From positions 4,962,001 to 5,026,000 of the forward strand of contig JAQFVV010012420.1 in NCBI GenBank assembly GCA_028023455.1: 64,000 nt of DNA, read 5' to 3'. Below are positions 1 to 11,852 of this stretch, one piece after another (positions within the stretch are counted from its first letter, which is position 1; every line of letters begins with the position of its first letter). Under the pieces are notes generated by a model, which was not told where the DNA came from, did no database searches, and saw only the letters and a program-made list of their open reading frames with translations. The DNA comes from Epiperipatus broadwayi (Eukaryota; Onychophora; Udeonychophora; Euonychophora; Peripatidae). A program made the position numbers and the translations under genes.

Positions 1-2935
1 TATCTAGAAGGCAACCCCTCCTAGAGTGTTCAGTTTCATGTGTGAGATTTGAATTCTGCAGTGTGTTAGCGAGATATACGATTCCGACTGTTACAGTATT
101 ATTGGTTCTAAAAATGCTTGAGAGCAAAGCTCATCTAAACATTATACATCAATTCCTTAAGTTATACTTTTAAATCTAAAGTATCCCAAAGTAGATAATA
201 CACTTCAAAATCTAAACAATGTCCCATTATGAAATTTTAACAGTTTCATACCAAATCTGGCGATAAATATACATCCATAAGGAAAAGAAATTCACATAAT
301 AACAGATTATTATTGACATGAACCTGGAGCATACCTTCAACTTGAGGGCTATGAAATATGTTAGGACCTCATCACTACACATATGAATATGGGTATGCAC
401 AACTCATTATGACTACCACAACAAATTACTAATGACATTGGGAATACATCCTCATTTTCCTGAACACACTAAAATTTTTAACATTTATCATCATGAGAGC
501 TATGTTCCATCTCAACCTCCAAGGCAGTGAGACCTTTGCATATCTTGATCACACAAAGGTCACAATCACACATAATCCTAAGAGAACATAGTTTGAACTC
601 TCATAAAAACTATTATTGATGCATGAACGATAATTTAATAATAGTCTAATATGACTAAACAATAATAAACTAAACTATTTTAGTTTTAAATAGTATAAGA
701 TAAGAAATGTGCATCGTTCATTTTCTTTAACATATAATGATTTTAAAACTTGCAGCCTCTAGGACATAGCAATATTAAACTTTCAAAATATATAAATAAG
801 ATAAAGCATTCAAATATCAACTTTAACTAGAAGCATAAAATTACATTTGTAAACCTCTTAGACAAACATCCACACTTTTATATAAACATTTCATTTATCT
901 CACGATAGCATTAAAGTTAAGCAATATCAACAGATAATAATAATATAAAAACATATTTTTCCTACTCTAGCCTCAATCTAACACATGGATATTTTACATT
1001 ATGTTTAACGAATATACTCAATAAAGTAATCTTTAACCTATAATCAATTAATCAATAAAATAATAAAGAAAAATAAAATTATACTTAAGAGTTCTTTTTG
1101 GGAACAGTTCATTATTGATGATGATCAGCTTCCTCCTGACTGTTCAAGTTCATCCATATACATTATGATTATTATTGCATGCACATATAATCCAAATGTA
1201 TTTTATAATGGCCATAAGTTTCAGAAATCACATTATTTTTGACATCCTATGATTATTTCACAATATTATAGTATCCTTACTAAAATTAACATTTTAATAA
1301 AACAACTGCATTTTTTTTTTGGATCCAATAAAGACATTTCTTCCAGTTGCACTTAAGATTCACAGAAAAAGATTTATATAATCCAAGGTTAAGCTTAAAA
1401 GTTAATCATGAGCTTCCACACATCTTAATAATTCCAACTTTTATAGAATTTAAAAATCCACTTTCCGCAGGATATGTACTTGGTCTAGCATCCATAATTC
1501 TTATACAAAAGTTTTCATTTTATTCAAATTTTACTCGACTTTTCATTATAATTAGGCAATAACATTTTGAGCATTTTTCCTTTTATTTTTTTCACGCAAA
1601 GAATCGGTCTTTCTTTTACGATGAAATTTAATAAAATATGTAGGTATCTTAATTCTTACTTTTACTTGATTTGCAGTGTAATTTATAACTGCCTTTAATA
1701 TTTCAATCCAAAGTTGTCTTTTTACTTTTTAACACCATCGCTCTCATCTTTTATACATGATAATTGTTATAACAAAAGCATTATTAATCAAAATTGATAT
1801 CTGCAACATTTTACATGGGGAAAATTTGTAAGTCCGCCTCAGATGACCCATTCTCTGCATAGCCATCCCGATATTTGCTGTTCTGGAACTCTGATTCATG
1901 ATTAACTTCAGGATTTAAAATTAAGTATGCCTGATTTGGTTGGTTTATACATACACATTTTATAGAATACAATCAATTTTAAATTAATATTAAGTCAGAA
2001 ATTGGAACAATCCAAAAAGTATAAAATTCACTAGTATAATAAAAAAAATGAAGACCGAAACTGGGAGACATGAATGAAGACCACTAAGAATAAGGAAAGG
2101 AACCCTCCCAAAATGTAAGTGTTCCTTTTATAATTTCTGGTCATCCACCATTCACCCTTGGTATTAAATTTTTGATTGACTATTAAACATAATTTTAATA
2201 TTAATTATACACTTGTAATAATCACGTGGTTTGCTTGAAAAATTCCCGGATTTACACTGTATAAAAAAAATCTGTAGCACATTGAAATAAAATTTTATAA
2301 TTAAAAAGAATAGACTAAGTTTTAATTTAAAATTTATAACTGAATATTATTAAATATTTATTTGAAACTGACTTAAAAGTATTGTTCTTTCAATTTGCTA
2401 TCGAATTGTATATTGCATGCGAAGGAAACACTATAATTGTCCCAATAAATAAAACTTTACGCATACCACACACACGCTTGCTCACCTGCCAATAATTTTG
2501 CCAACTAATTGCAGAAATTCTACCTAGTACTAAACCTATTACAAAATTCTTAAAATTTTTACAAGCGTTACCCTACAAATTGACTATTAAAGTAAATACT
2601 ATTATGAACAAGCTAAGTTTTACGATCTACTCTTACATCGATCTTTTCAATGATTTTTTTATTTTTATTAAACGAATATCACTAGTTGATCACAATATTT
2701 AACTCTTAACAATTAAAGCATATCTAAATTTACTGTGTGCTAGACTCAAAATTATCTCCATACACTTAAAACAAACTTATACATTGATTTTCTTTCAAAC
2801 ATTCATCTGATCATTTTAAAATGACTGTTATTTATGATTTATTTATTTATTTAATTAATTTCTTCTATGAGAATTTTTTCTTTATTATAGAGCGGCATCT
2901 GCTCCATACTCAGCCATCTTTGGTCAAAACCAATG
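1..2935. other. AT-rich non-coding DNA, no gene recognised
   Basis: No open frame here has recognisable domains or coding-like composition; the longest (1347-1562, plus) is an ordinary AT-rich frame. I see only scattered homopolymer runs, for example a T run near 1310-1320, and no RNA gene. Decayed repeats that I cannot recognise by eye may be present. Confidence 0.6.
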
Positions 2936-2938
2936 ATT

Positions 2939-2941
<3 letters not shown>

Positions 2942-2986
<45 letters not shown>

Positions 2987-2987
2987 A

Positions 2988-3032
<45 letters not shown>
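2942..3032. repeat. Paired (AT)n microsatellite
   Basis: Two long alternating TA tracts are separated by a short GTAAATC-type interruption at about 2983-2992. The sequence is self-complementary and could extrude as a cruciform. It lies immediately left of the Penelope-like fragment. Confidence 0.95.
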
Positions 3033-3036
<4 letters not shown>

Positions 3037-3060
3037 ATTACAAGCATAAAGCTAAACTAG

Positions 3061-3213
3061 TCAATATAAAATCAAAACTACCCCAAATCTAAAATTAAAC
3101 CAGACCAGAATAAAAATAATATTAAAACACAACCTAAGGTTTCACTGCTACAAGCAGACTTCTCAAGTGTAAAGAAATAATAAAAAAAAAAAAAACACAC
3201 ATTATATATACTA
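3061..3213 (-). mobile_element. 3' UTR of the Penelope-like fragment
   Basis: This AT-rich stretch resembles the segment left of the second Penelope-like copy (about 29,690-29,815), including a shared block around ACAAGCAGACTTCTCAAG. Its position next to the stop codon of the GIY-YIG frame makes it the likely 3' untranslated end. No terminal repeat is visible. Confidence 0.6.
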
Positions 3214-3798
3214 TTAAAAACTACCCACAAATCCATTCACTTCCCATCCACCCTTAATATTAAAAGAACTCTTAAATAAGTTAATTGCTTCAGAATCATA
3301 AATTTTCAATAATAAAGACTCTTTAATTCTTCTTTTGATTTCATTTCTCTCAAAGAAGACAACCTTAGCTTCATCAAAATCAATAGTGTGGCCTGTATCT
3401 TATTCATGGACATACAAAGCAGAACTAAGATATCTATTTTTAACTCTACTTTTATGAACCTTTACTCTTTCATTTAAACTCAAACTACTCTGACCTATGT
3501 AAACCTTCTTACAAAATAAACAAGGAATAAAATATACCACACCAGGAATAGTCTTTCTATCAAAAACTTCCTTTGTATTATTCAATAAATTATTCAATGT
3601 AACACCCCTTTTCCAAGCAATTTTCTTATTTCCAAACAATTTACTATTTCTACACACAATTTTATAAGAAGACAATTTAAATGGCAAAGAAATAAAATCA
3701 TATTTTTCTTTAACCTTTACATCCTTACAAATATTACTATATATCCATCCACATTGATGGCTAATATGTGCAGCTTCTGTTGACAGTGTCAGTGACAT
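3214..3798 (-). pseudogene. Penelope-like element, C-terminal GIY-YIG region (5'-truncated)
   Basis: A minus-strand reading frame of 195 codons, interrupted by one in-frame TAA at 3400-3402. The first 132 codons encode the end of a Penelope-like reverse transcriptase followed by a GIY-YIG endonuclease core: GVVYFIPC, then about ten residues later VYIGQ, then an R and H in LNERVKVHK. After the stop the same frame continues with DTGHTIDFDEAK, which resembles the conserved block downstream of the GIY-YIG core in this family, and ends at a TAA at 3214-3216. In the family the endonuclease nicks target DNA for target-primed reverse transcription. The RT catalytic core is missing, as in a 5'-truncated copy. 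The plus-strand region 3061-3213 matches the 3' flank of the second copy near 29.7 kb, so it is probably the element's 3' UTR. Dead copy; family call is firm, subfamily unknown. Confidence 0.82.
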
Positions 3799-3799
3799 T

Positions 3800-5320
3800 G
3801 ACAGATTTAAAACTGTTAATTGCAGTAATTGACAAATATGAGGTCAGACTAATCTAGCTGCTGAACATTTTTATTTTTAAAAAATAACACACAGAAGGTT
3901 TAATAAATTAACAATGAGTTTATTACTTATAATGTATATACAAATTAGTAAAGTTAGTCTGTTAACTAGTGGCTTACTTGTTGAGATTCATAATAATCAG
4001 GCAAAATTTTACATGAAGAATTCTCAGTAGAATTGAACTCTATTACAACACTTTATTAATGTTTTTCATTTCAAATATAATAACTTTCTAAGTTATTTTT
4101 CCAGTACCATTTACATTAGCATTTATAATTCACTGAAATTGGGTTTAGCAAGTTTCCACCCTTTGTTTTCCCACACATACTACATCAACAACTTTTCATA
4201 ACTTTGCTAATTTGCATACTATTTCACTATTGTTTTTATACAAATTAGAATATCTAAATTAATTTGTACTTTACATAATTCTATATTATTTTGCATTATA
4301 TTATTTCTAAAGTGACTATTTTGCACCATAAGTAATTCAAAAGACATGCACACATATATTTATTTAATGCATAAACCAGTCAATAAATAACACCACTAAA
4401 GAACATTATATTTCTGGGAAAATAAAAATTCATCAAGCCCTTACATTGTAGTAGTTATTTGTTGTGTTGCTAATTCCATAAAATATGATATATTAATTGA
4501 TGTCAATGAGTTATATGTAGGTAGTTTTGCTTATGTTAGGTATGACATACTATTAACCTTTTTATTGGTAAATAAATAGAAATGAAATAACCTATAAAGT
4601 GGTAAACAAGTAATAGGAGAATAATAATGGATATAAACATTGTAGTAAAGACTGCTGCAGATATAACTGACAAAGAAAGACTGGTGACAAAATGCAAAAG
4701 GACCAAAGTGATTGAGAAGAAATAAAAATGCTGTCAATCTAGTTGACTATCTATATTTTAATTTTTTTTGTGAGTCTTTAAACACTGGGATGACTAATCG
4801 AGAAATTGTAGATTTATTTGCAAAAATGGTGATTTATTCTATTGGTCATATTTCTATGACTAAATTTATAAATTGACTATTTAATCAAAAACAACTCTTT
4901 TTTTGATGAATTTTTATTTTTAATTTCCTATTGGGTTTAAAGAAGAGGGGGTGGAGGAGAGGGACTGGACAAAATATGTTTTTTATCTTTTATCAATTTA
5001 CAAAATATAAATAAATTTCAAATAACCGTTTTCTTATTTATAATTGAAAAACATAGGTTTGTAAATTTGGATTCTTTTGTTTTTAGAAATTTCTTAATTA
5101 CAAAGTGTGTGTAGATGGAGAGAATATTGAACTAATTAATACTACTGTGACTAAATTTATAAATTCACAGTGTAATTTAAAATCTCTAAATATTAGTTTT
5201 TATAGTTTGGTCTTTTTTTTTTTTTTGCAAACTTTTATTTTTGAATACAATGTGGATTAAAAAAAGTCAAAGCTCAAAAAAGGAAACAGCATTTTCTCAC
5301 CCCGTTGCATGTTACAAACA
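3800..5320. other. AT-rich non-coding DNA, no gene recognised
   Basis: No domain-bearing frame, tRNA or repeat boundary is recognisable. A purine-rich patch lies near 4945-4970. The frame at 4531-4737 (minus) is low-complexity and not supported as a gene. Confidence 0.55.
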
Positions 5321-5323
5321 ATA

Positions 5324-5776
5324 CTTTTACACGACCCACCACAATACACACTATCTCATAACACTGATATACTTGAACACATATATGTTGAAAAGATAAA
5401 TAATCACCAATATACGTATTTCATGCTAAACTAGCAATCATCAGTTGGTCTAGATTATCATCTCCACACATATATGCTATAAGTGCTCAGATATATATTA
5501 AGATAGCCAAACCTCACACTTCAATCATTGAACAGGCTTCAATCCACTCCACACTCCAACTCTGAAGCCTGTCCATTGAAGTATGAGGTTTGGCTATCTT
5601 AATATATATCTGAGCACTTATAGCATATATGTGTGGAGATGGTAATCTGGACCAACTGATCATTGCTGGTTTAGCATGAAATACCTATATAGGTGATTAT
5701 TTATCTTTTCAACATATATGTGTTCAAGTGTATCAGTGTTATGAGATAGTGTGGATAGTGATGGGTCGTGTGAAAG
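5324..5776. repeat. Foldback (long inverted repeat) element, 453 bp
   Basis: Two arms of about 220 bp are near-perfect reverse complements. The left arm starts CTTTTACACGACCC (5324) and the right arm ends GGGTCGTGTGAAAG (5776); the arms meet around a short loop near 5544-5565. Most mismatches are single substitutions. Half-copies of the same sequence occur at 7045-7260, 13,225-13,400, 15,755-15,878 plus 29,195-29,330, and 31,360-31,480, so this is a dispersed family. No coding capacity is seen; it behaves like a MITE or foldback element. A target duplication is not obvious. Confidence 0.85.
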
Positions 5777-7040
5777 TCTGTGCTCATATACTCTATATAT
5801 TACATGTATAAACTCAGATATACAATAAGCCTGTGTGTTTCAGTTAAAACAATTATTTTGTTAATTTGTTAGAAATTAGTTTAAAAATAAATTTTGTATT
5901 GTTTTAAAATATTTTATTTGAATGGGTTTTCATTTAAATTGTTGTATTAGTTTTTAGTTGAAAGAAAAATTCAAATCAATAATATTTTTTTATTTTAAGC
6001 TCTTTTTTTTTGGTTAATTTATTGTTGTTTTGAAGCCAGACAATTCACTTTTATTTGGAGTATTTGATTGGCTTTGTATTGAATATCACTTTATCAAAAC
6101 TTACAAAGCAATTCACTTTTTCTTCTCATCCCTCAATTTTTGAAAAGCCAATAAGAAATAAGAAATTAATTTTTTTAAGACAAAATCATAAAAATTTTTA
6201 AATCAAATATGTCAATTACAAATCAAATGAAGTTGTCTGAATTAGGTAATACTATGAAAACAATTCACCTTTCCCCTCCCTTTATCTTCTCACCTTTTAA
6301 CCACTTCCCCATCCACAAATTGCAGTTTTGTATCTTCAAATTAGCAATTATTCAGCTTCAGTGTATGATAACATGAAAGCCATACACATTACACATGCAC
6401 ACTTTATATATTATTCGATTAAATATCATATTTCTTTAAGACAATATAATTTTCATTCCTCTACAATAAAAAATAATGATTTTTCCAAATAGCACTTTTC
6501 TTCATTTTTGTTATTCTTGGGGTTTAATCTTTACTGAGAAATTTACAGTAAAAAATAATGGATTATTCTACTGATTCAAGCATTGATTGTGGTTTCTCTT
6601 TGTGGAACTGACAAAGTAAGATTATCTTGTAATGATTTTTTAGAAGTAATATTAATTATAATTTGTAACCCCCCCCCCCCAAGCCATCTTTGCCCATAAA
6701 TGTAGAGATTGTCTTTATAACAGTCTTTTTACTATTAGCTCAGAAGAAGTTTTTATGATTGAACATTATTACTAAAGTTTTCAGTCACTCATAAGTATTT
6801 TTTTCAATTATTATTTTATAAAAAAAAACAGATGAAAAAAAATCATTTGTGATATTCTTTTCATATATTTTTTTATCTAAATTGTAACAAAAAAAAAAAG
6901 CCAAATATTAAAAGTAAAAATTGCAATAAAATTTAGGCCAATATATAATATTTAAATTCAAGTATATTGTCAATATTGAACTTAATGTAATTAGAAGGGA
7001 TTTGAACTCAAATTTTCAAACTTCATGCATCTATTCACCC
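5777..7040. other. AT-rich non-coding DNA with poly(C) tract
   Basis: No gene is recognised. The stretch holds a pyrimidine-rich patch near 6268-6320 and a run of C residues near 6668-6679, otherwise A/T-rich sequence. Confidence 0.6.
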
Positions 7041-7044
7041 CATC

Positions 7045-7260
7045 TTATACAACAATACATATAACTACATACATGCAAAAAAGATAAAAAATCTCCATTA
7101 TCCATATTTCATGCTGAACCAGCACTACTCATTTGATCCAGATGATCATCTCCCACACATACATATATAATCAATGCTGTTTTTTATATTAACATAGCAA
7201 ATCTTCAAATTGTAATGGGCAGGCAGCAATCTTCTCCACCCTCTAACTCTTCAGCCATCC
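7045..7260 (+). repeat. Dispersed hairpin-family repeat, single arm
   Basis: This matches the left arm of the 5324-5776 foldback at moderate identity: the block ATTTCATGCTGAACCAGCA, then a GATCCAGATGATCATCTCC block, then a TTAACATAGCAAATCTTCAA block ending in a GGGCAGGC segment. The right arm is absent. It is an older, diverged copy. Confidence 0.7.
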
Positions 7261-7593
7261 ATATTGTTGTAATGGATGACTTGAAAAAGATTGAAGGTGA
7301 AGCAGTCAATCTGCTATGCAGATTGAGCTTTATAATTTATCCAACTGACCAACAGGGTTCAAATCCATCCCATATAGTTTAAATAATATATATATATATT
7401 AGCATTACGTATATACACACACACAAATGCAAGAAATTTTTATATTAATATATTTGAAAATTATTCATGTGTATACATGGGATATATATATATATATGAA
7501 AGGAAAGCGGGAAAATATTGGTTTTATTTTATAAAATAAAATATTGTAATTTTATAGGTAGCATTTATTTTAATGTACATTTTTTTTTTTTTT

Positions 7594-8310
7594 CTCAGTG
7601 ATGAGATGTTTATTCATAAAAAAAAAACAGATACAATAAAACAAATGAAATTTCAGGAACAAAATGGTAAGAGGGGAAGGATACATTGTAAAAAGGGAAT
7701 GGGAAGTGGACAGGGGAAATGGTGTGTAGTTCAGGCTGGTTAGAAAAGTACATCTTAGAAAAAGGTAGGAATACGGAAATTTTATGGTGAGCAAGGATGA
7801 GCTGGGTTGGGAGAGATATGAGGAGTACAGTTCTTGCTTCTCCTGCCAGAATTGCACAATGATTCATTCTTGATGTTACTTGATGAACCACTGTCCGAGA
7901 AAAATTCAGCAGAGGAAGATGAGAGAGTGCGAAGGGAGGAGGGTGACGAGGCCCAGGTTGAAGCCAGAGAATTTTTCGCTGAAAGAATTCTTTTTTTCCT
8001 TGTGTTCTGAATGTCTGAGACTTGCCCTTGGTTCAGGAAAAGGATCCATTATGATATTACCGGGAAGATCAAGGATGGAAATCTGCCTGTCAGAGTTGGT
8101 GTCACTATCTGATGGGTTAGGGCATGCACGCTTCTGATGTTTCTTGTTAGTGGGGAAGGGCCAGAGTTGGTAGACTCAGACAGGATGATTTCTGAGTTTG
8201 AATAAGTGTTCATGTCCATTAAGGAAAGAGGGTCATGTGAGCAAGCTGTAATTGAGAGTGGTGGGCTGCGAGTGAGACCAAAATTATGTGGCCTAGGGGA
8301 AGCTGGAATC
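7594..8310 (-). pseudogene. Decayed ORF1 C-terminus and 3' UTR of the ORF1-only element
   Basis: Downstream of ORF1 on the minus strand the sequence keeps coding-like composition in shifting frames; one frame overlaps 8049-8420 and another reads KRACPNPSDSDTNSDRQ near 8137. A lysine/serine-rich stretch resembles the ORF1 tail of the 33-34 kb LINE. The region ends in AATAAA and the poly(A). I infer a frameshifted ORF1 tail plus 3' UTR. Confidence 0.5.
7609..7614 (-). promoter_or_regulatory. Polyadenylation signal AATAAA
   Basis: On the minus strand AATAAA lies about 15 nt upstream of a 14-nt A run (7580-7593). This is the signature of a reverse-transcribed polyadenylated RNA. Confidence 0.8.
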
Positions 8311-9648
8311 TTACTGAAAGGAGAGGGTGGCCAAATGCTGAAAGATTGAATTGATGTGAGGTAGAGGTGAGATGTTAGCTGAAGGAGGATGTTCATATTT
8401 ATTGGGGCTGTGCGGAGCACAGATTTGTGGCCTCATCCCCTTAATTGAAATGACCAAAGGTGCTAGTTCAGCTGCTATTGTTGTGGAAATGCTTTCAGGA
8501 GAAAGACCTTTTTTAAGGATGAATTGAAATAAGGCTGTGTTGGTGAAGGTGAGACCATTGGTGAGAGGATCCCTAAGGTACTCAAATGAGGTAACTTGTC
8601 CTAATGCCTCAAGATATTTCTGTAGGTGCTGCCTCTGCATACCTATGTGGCAGTTTTTGATAAACCCCTTAAGTAGGGATGGTCTATTGGTGTCTATTGG
8701 AATCATGAACATATTCTTTAAAAATTTGAATCTGTTTTTGAAAGCTTGTCTTTGTATTGTGTTGTGAAACTCCAATGCCATGTATCGGTCATTAGGAAGG
8801 GTGAGGATTTTATGTATATAATCAGTTAGCTTGTGGAGTTTGATAAGGTCATAGAGCTGCTGTGTTGGAAATTTATGGATTCCACATTGTAGATCTGTAA
8901 CTGCCAGAATGACAGAGCTGTCACTCTGGTAGCAACAAAGTGACTTGAGGAGGGGCGGTGGAACTGTTTGGTTAAATTGTTCTGAGATCACTGTGTGATT
9001 CTCTGGTGTGAGTTGTTTAGTAGGTATGAAGGTTTCGGAGGTGTTTGAATCATGATTGTTCGGATTGTCCTCATCAAGGCCCCACAGATTTTGCAGGATC
9101 TCCGCTTGGGGTGTTTGTGTTGTGGTTCTATTAGGACTTTTTGGTAAGATGCTGGATGCAGCCTGAGCATAGGAGTTAGCAAAGACTTGCTGTGGTGATG
9201 GATTTTTAATAAGGGATTGCTCTTTAGTGTGACTGATAATAGTGGGAGTAGTATTAGCAGACTTGGTTGCGCTCATAGATTGAGATGGGGAATTATGAGT
9301 AGCATCATCTTTGGAATAATTATTGTATGTTAAATTTTTAGAGAAATCAGAGTTGGCTGAGGTTTCTGTATTATACTTAGGTGTAGCAGGCTGTTTTTTA
9401 CCCTTTATAGTGGAGTTTTTAATGTTCCCAGTTTTGCTTGGAGCAACCTTTTGATTGGTGAGATTACTTTTATGGAATTGCTTCTTGCCTTTGATGGGGC
9501 AAGCCTCAGCCTGTAGGGGAGGAAAATTCAGAGGGTCTGGGGATGGAGATCCTGAAATAGATTCTGTGCTGAAAGTTTTTTTGGAGTTTAATTTAGTTCC
9601 ATGGAAGTTTTGAAGATTTTTGTTTTTGTGAATTATGTTTTTGCACAT
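8311..9648 (-). CDS. LINE ORF1-like RNA-binding protein, 445 aa
   Basis: A single open frame of 445 codons. Residues 1-210 are low-complexity, rich in S, T, N, P and K, as in the disordered N-terminus of many LINE ORF1 proteins. About residues 235-400 form a compact region that could hold two RRM-like folds (VILAVTDLQ, RYMALEFHN, GFIKNCHIG, FQFILKKG, PLVISIKG). It aligns with the decayed ORF1 of the LINE at 33.0-33.6 kb, for example ALFQFILKKG against AIFTIILNKG and VISIKGMRPQ against IISFRGVPPQ. In that copy a CCHC-like knuckle follows PPQ; here the frame diverges at that point (PQICAPHS) and no knuckle is seen, consistent with a deletion or frameshift. Family role: binding element RNA in the retrotransposition particle. 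Intact as a frame, but activity is unknown; start chosen at the first ATG. Confidence 0.72.
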   Translation of the reverse strand: MCKNIIHKNKNLQNFHGTKLNSKKTFSTESISGSPSPDPLNFPPLQAEACPIKGKKQFHKSNLTNQKVAPSKTGNIKNSTIKGKKQPATPKYNTETSANSDFSKNLTYNNYSKDDATHNSPSQSMSATKSANTTPTIISHTKEQSLIKNPSPQQVFANSYAQAASSILPKSPNRTTTQTPQAEILQNLWGLDEDNPNNHDSNTSETFIPTKQLTPENHTVISEQFNQTVPPPLLKSLCCYQSDSSVILAVTDLQCGIHKFPTQQLYDLIKLHKLTDYIHKILTLPNDRYMALEFHNTIQRQAFKNRFKFLKNMFMIPIDTNRPSLLKGFIKNCHIGMQRQHLQKYLEALGQVTSFEYLRDPLTNGLTFTNTALFQFILKKGLSPESISTTIAAELAPLVISIKGMRPQICAPHSPNKYEHPPSANISPLPHINSIFQHLATLSFQ

Positions 9649-9659
9649 TTTTGCCGCTA

Positions 9660-10270
9660 GGAGCGGTGGCCATCTTTAAACTGTTTGGAAGAGTTACAGA
9701 TAATATAAAGAAAAAATATTGAAGTGAAATCTAAAGAATTTGATTTTAAAAAAAATGAAGTAATTTCACACTGGAGAGATTGCTAATGTTAATTATAGTT
9801 GGTTAATACAAAAATTGATTAGAAATTAAGGCAGTTTGCTACCCCAGAGGGAGGGGGGTGAGAAAAGAAGATCGTTTTTAATGACCTAAATAATTGGAAC
9901 AGTACATAAAAAAATTTGGTAAAAAAGTTTTGAGTGATAAGAGAACTGGAGAGGAAATGAAGTCAAGGGTCTAGGAGGAAATAAAACCCTCTATGGTACA
10001 TAGAACAGTGAACCTACCCATCAAACAGGGGGAAGAATATGGTAATCTATTGTAGTTAATCAGATAGTAGATGCAGTGAAATAATGATGAAATACACTAA
10101 AAACTGATAATTGTGAATGAAAAGGCACACAAACAGCAAATAATGTTCTTTAAAGGGACAAATACGCATAGGGAATACCTCTGATAGCAGGAAAACTGAC
10201 TTTTTAAAGTCTTTTCAAGAGAGCTGTGAAGCAAGTGATTTTCTGTCTAGAAGCAGCTCCACCTACTTTA
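9660..10270. other. Purine-rich unassigned DNA, possibly 5' UTR of the ORF1-only element
   Basis: No frame of note. It lies directly upstream (minus sense) of the ORF1 start and may be element leader, but I cannot place an element boundary. Confidence 0.4.
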
Positions 10271-10271
10271 C

Positions 10272-10398
10272 GTACATATTTTGTTTTATATCAAAATGTA
10301 CCAAATAGCAAAAAGGAATGCAATTGTTGAGAATGTACATATTTTGTTTTATATCAAAATGTACCAAATAGCAAAAAGGAAATGCAATTGTTGAGAAG
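10272..10398. repeat. 63-bp tandem duplication
   Basis: Two adjacent copies (10,272-10,334 and 10,335-10,398) differ by a single inserted A. Each begins GTACATATTTTG and contains an inverted pair GTACATATTTTG/CAAAATGTAC. Confidence 0.92.
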
Positions 10399-10734
10399 GT
10401 TCTGGAAATCATTCACTATTTCAATTATACAAAAATGCAGAAGCTAATAAGTCTAACATTTTTACTTTAAATTAAAAATATCTTGAAACTTTCATTAATA
10501 ACGACTAATGGAAATTTACATTGTTTATAAGAAAAGTTCCAGAAATAGATTGTCATGCCTTATCAACATTTGCATCTTCTTGACAATGGGGTTAAGAAAG
10601 TATTGGATATGGCCTCAGATAGTGAACTAAAATCATTCCTGAAATATGTCTGAATCAATGTAAATGGGGCTGAATTTAGTTATTAAAGAAAAAAGAGAGT
10701 TTTGTGAGCTGTTACCAACATACTTCGCTCCAGT

Positions 10735-10826
10735 TTAATTTTTGAAAATGTTGTTCAAGTAGAAAGACCCAAGACACCTTTTAATTTTTGAAAATGTTGT
10801 TTAAGTAGCGGGACCCAAGCCACCTT
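10735..10826. repeat. 46-bp tandem duplication
   Basis: Two adjacent units begin TTAATTTTTGAAAATGTTG and differ at a few positions (TTCAAGTAGAAAGACCC against TTTAAGTAGCGGGACCC). Confidence 0.9.
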
Positions 10827-11220
10827 TTCTCAGTCACTGAGACCATCTCTTCACCATGCCACAACTTAGCTTCCTACCAGTCAAAAATGCCTGAGCTGTT
10901 AGAAAGTGCAGAGGCTGAGAAGAAATGCATTTAGTCTGATCATAACCTGCCTGCCCCAAAAATCAAAGAATGTCACACCAAGATCGGATCTGTACATACC
11001 ATCGCTCCAGAGAATCATGAGGTAATAAGTCCAAGAATCATCTTAGTTGCCTTTCCCAGTTTATAATTATTTAATTGTAAATGTAACACTTTTATCTGTA
11101 ATTTTTCTCTATATTTTAACTTGCTAACCAACGAGTATGTTAAAATAATTCTATCACTGCTGTATATCGATTCTCTATAACCCTAATGAATCATATTATA
11201 TACTTACTAATCCAACTCAC

Positions 11221-11304
11221 ACTTCTTACTGTAAATGTAATTTTGTGTGGTAGTAACTTAACACTTCTTACTGTAAATGTAATTTCATGCAGTAGTAACT
11301 TAAA
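11221..11304. repeat. 42-bp tandem duplication
   Basis: Two units start ACTTCTTACTGTAAATGTAA and end in GTAGTAACTTAA, with a few substitutions in the middle. Confidence 0.9.
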
Positions 11305-11852
11305 ATAGCTAATATTTTTTCATATTTCTTGATTTATTAAAAATATATAATGCTTATCAAACAAACCCAATCTCATGAGTTTTATGTTTGCTTTAATTCC
11401 GTTCCAAGGGGGGGGGGTTATTCATTTCTAAAATAGCTTATGAGGTTGGGTTTTCTTTCTAATAAATACATGTGTTCAGAATCATTTATTGCTAATTTGT
11501 TTAAAACTTATAAATATATTTTTCCAATCTGGGTGGACTTTGGTGTCCATTTTACTTTATTTTTAAATCATCGCCAAAAGTGATCAAGTGATTTTATTAG
11601 CAGCACTTTTAAATGTGCTAATTTGTTTTTTTCTATTCTTAAATAAAATGGAAGTAATTGAAGAAGGTGAGAGAAATGCATGCTTCATTAATTATAATTT
11701 TAATTGTTTTTAATTTTATACTATATGGGTTATTATTTAAAAGTTATTGTGATACATATTAAACTATTTAAGGCTTTATCTTCTTATTAAATCAAATAAT
11801 TCATTTCTTTATTGCCGCATTGCTAGCATATATCAGAATTAATTAATGATTT

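Larger units (their letters stand above)
7580..9648 (-). mobile_element. ORF1-only LINE derivative with poly(A) tail (HAL1-like)
   Basis: The minus-strand unit holds a 445-codon LINE ORF1-type frame, about 730 nt of further decayed sequence, an AATAAA signal (7609-7614) and then a 14-nt poly(A) (plus-strand T run 7580-7593) at normal cleavage distance. No APE or reverse transcriptase follows ORF1. The arrangement resembles mammalian HAL1 elements, which carry only the first ORF of a LINE and are mobilised in trans. The ORF1 is related to that of the full-length LINE at 32.4-37.6 kb. The 5' boundary is not certain and could extend past 9648; a shared 9-mer at 7572-7580 and 10,332-10,340 is a weak target-duplication candidate. 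Confidence 0.7.

Noticed and set aside
2821-3060. 79-residue frame with Tyr-Ile repeats
   Set aside because: Most of it is the (AT)n tract; the rest has no coding features.
7340-7375. B-box-like GGTTCAAATCC
   Set aside because: No matching A box or cloverleaf upstream; not called as tRNA or SINE.
7572-10340. Shared AATGTACAT as target duplication of the ORF1-only element
   Set aside because: Nine bases in AT-rich DNA can match by chance, and the right copy lies inside a local 63-bp duplication, so it does not fix the 5' end.
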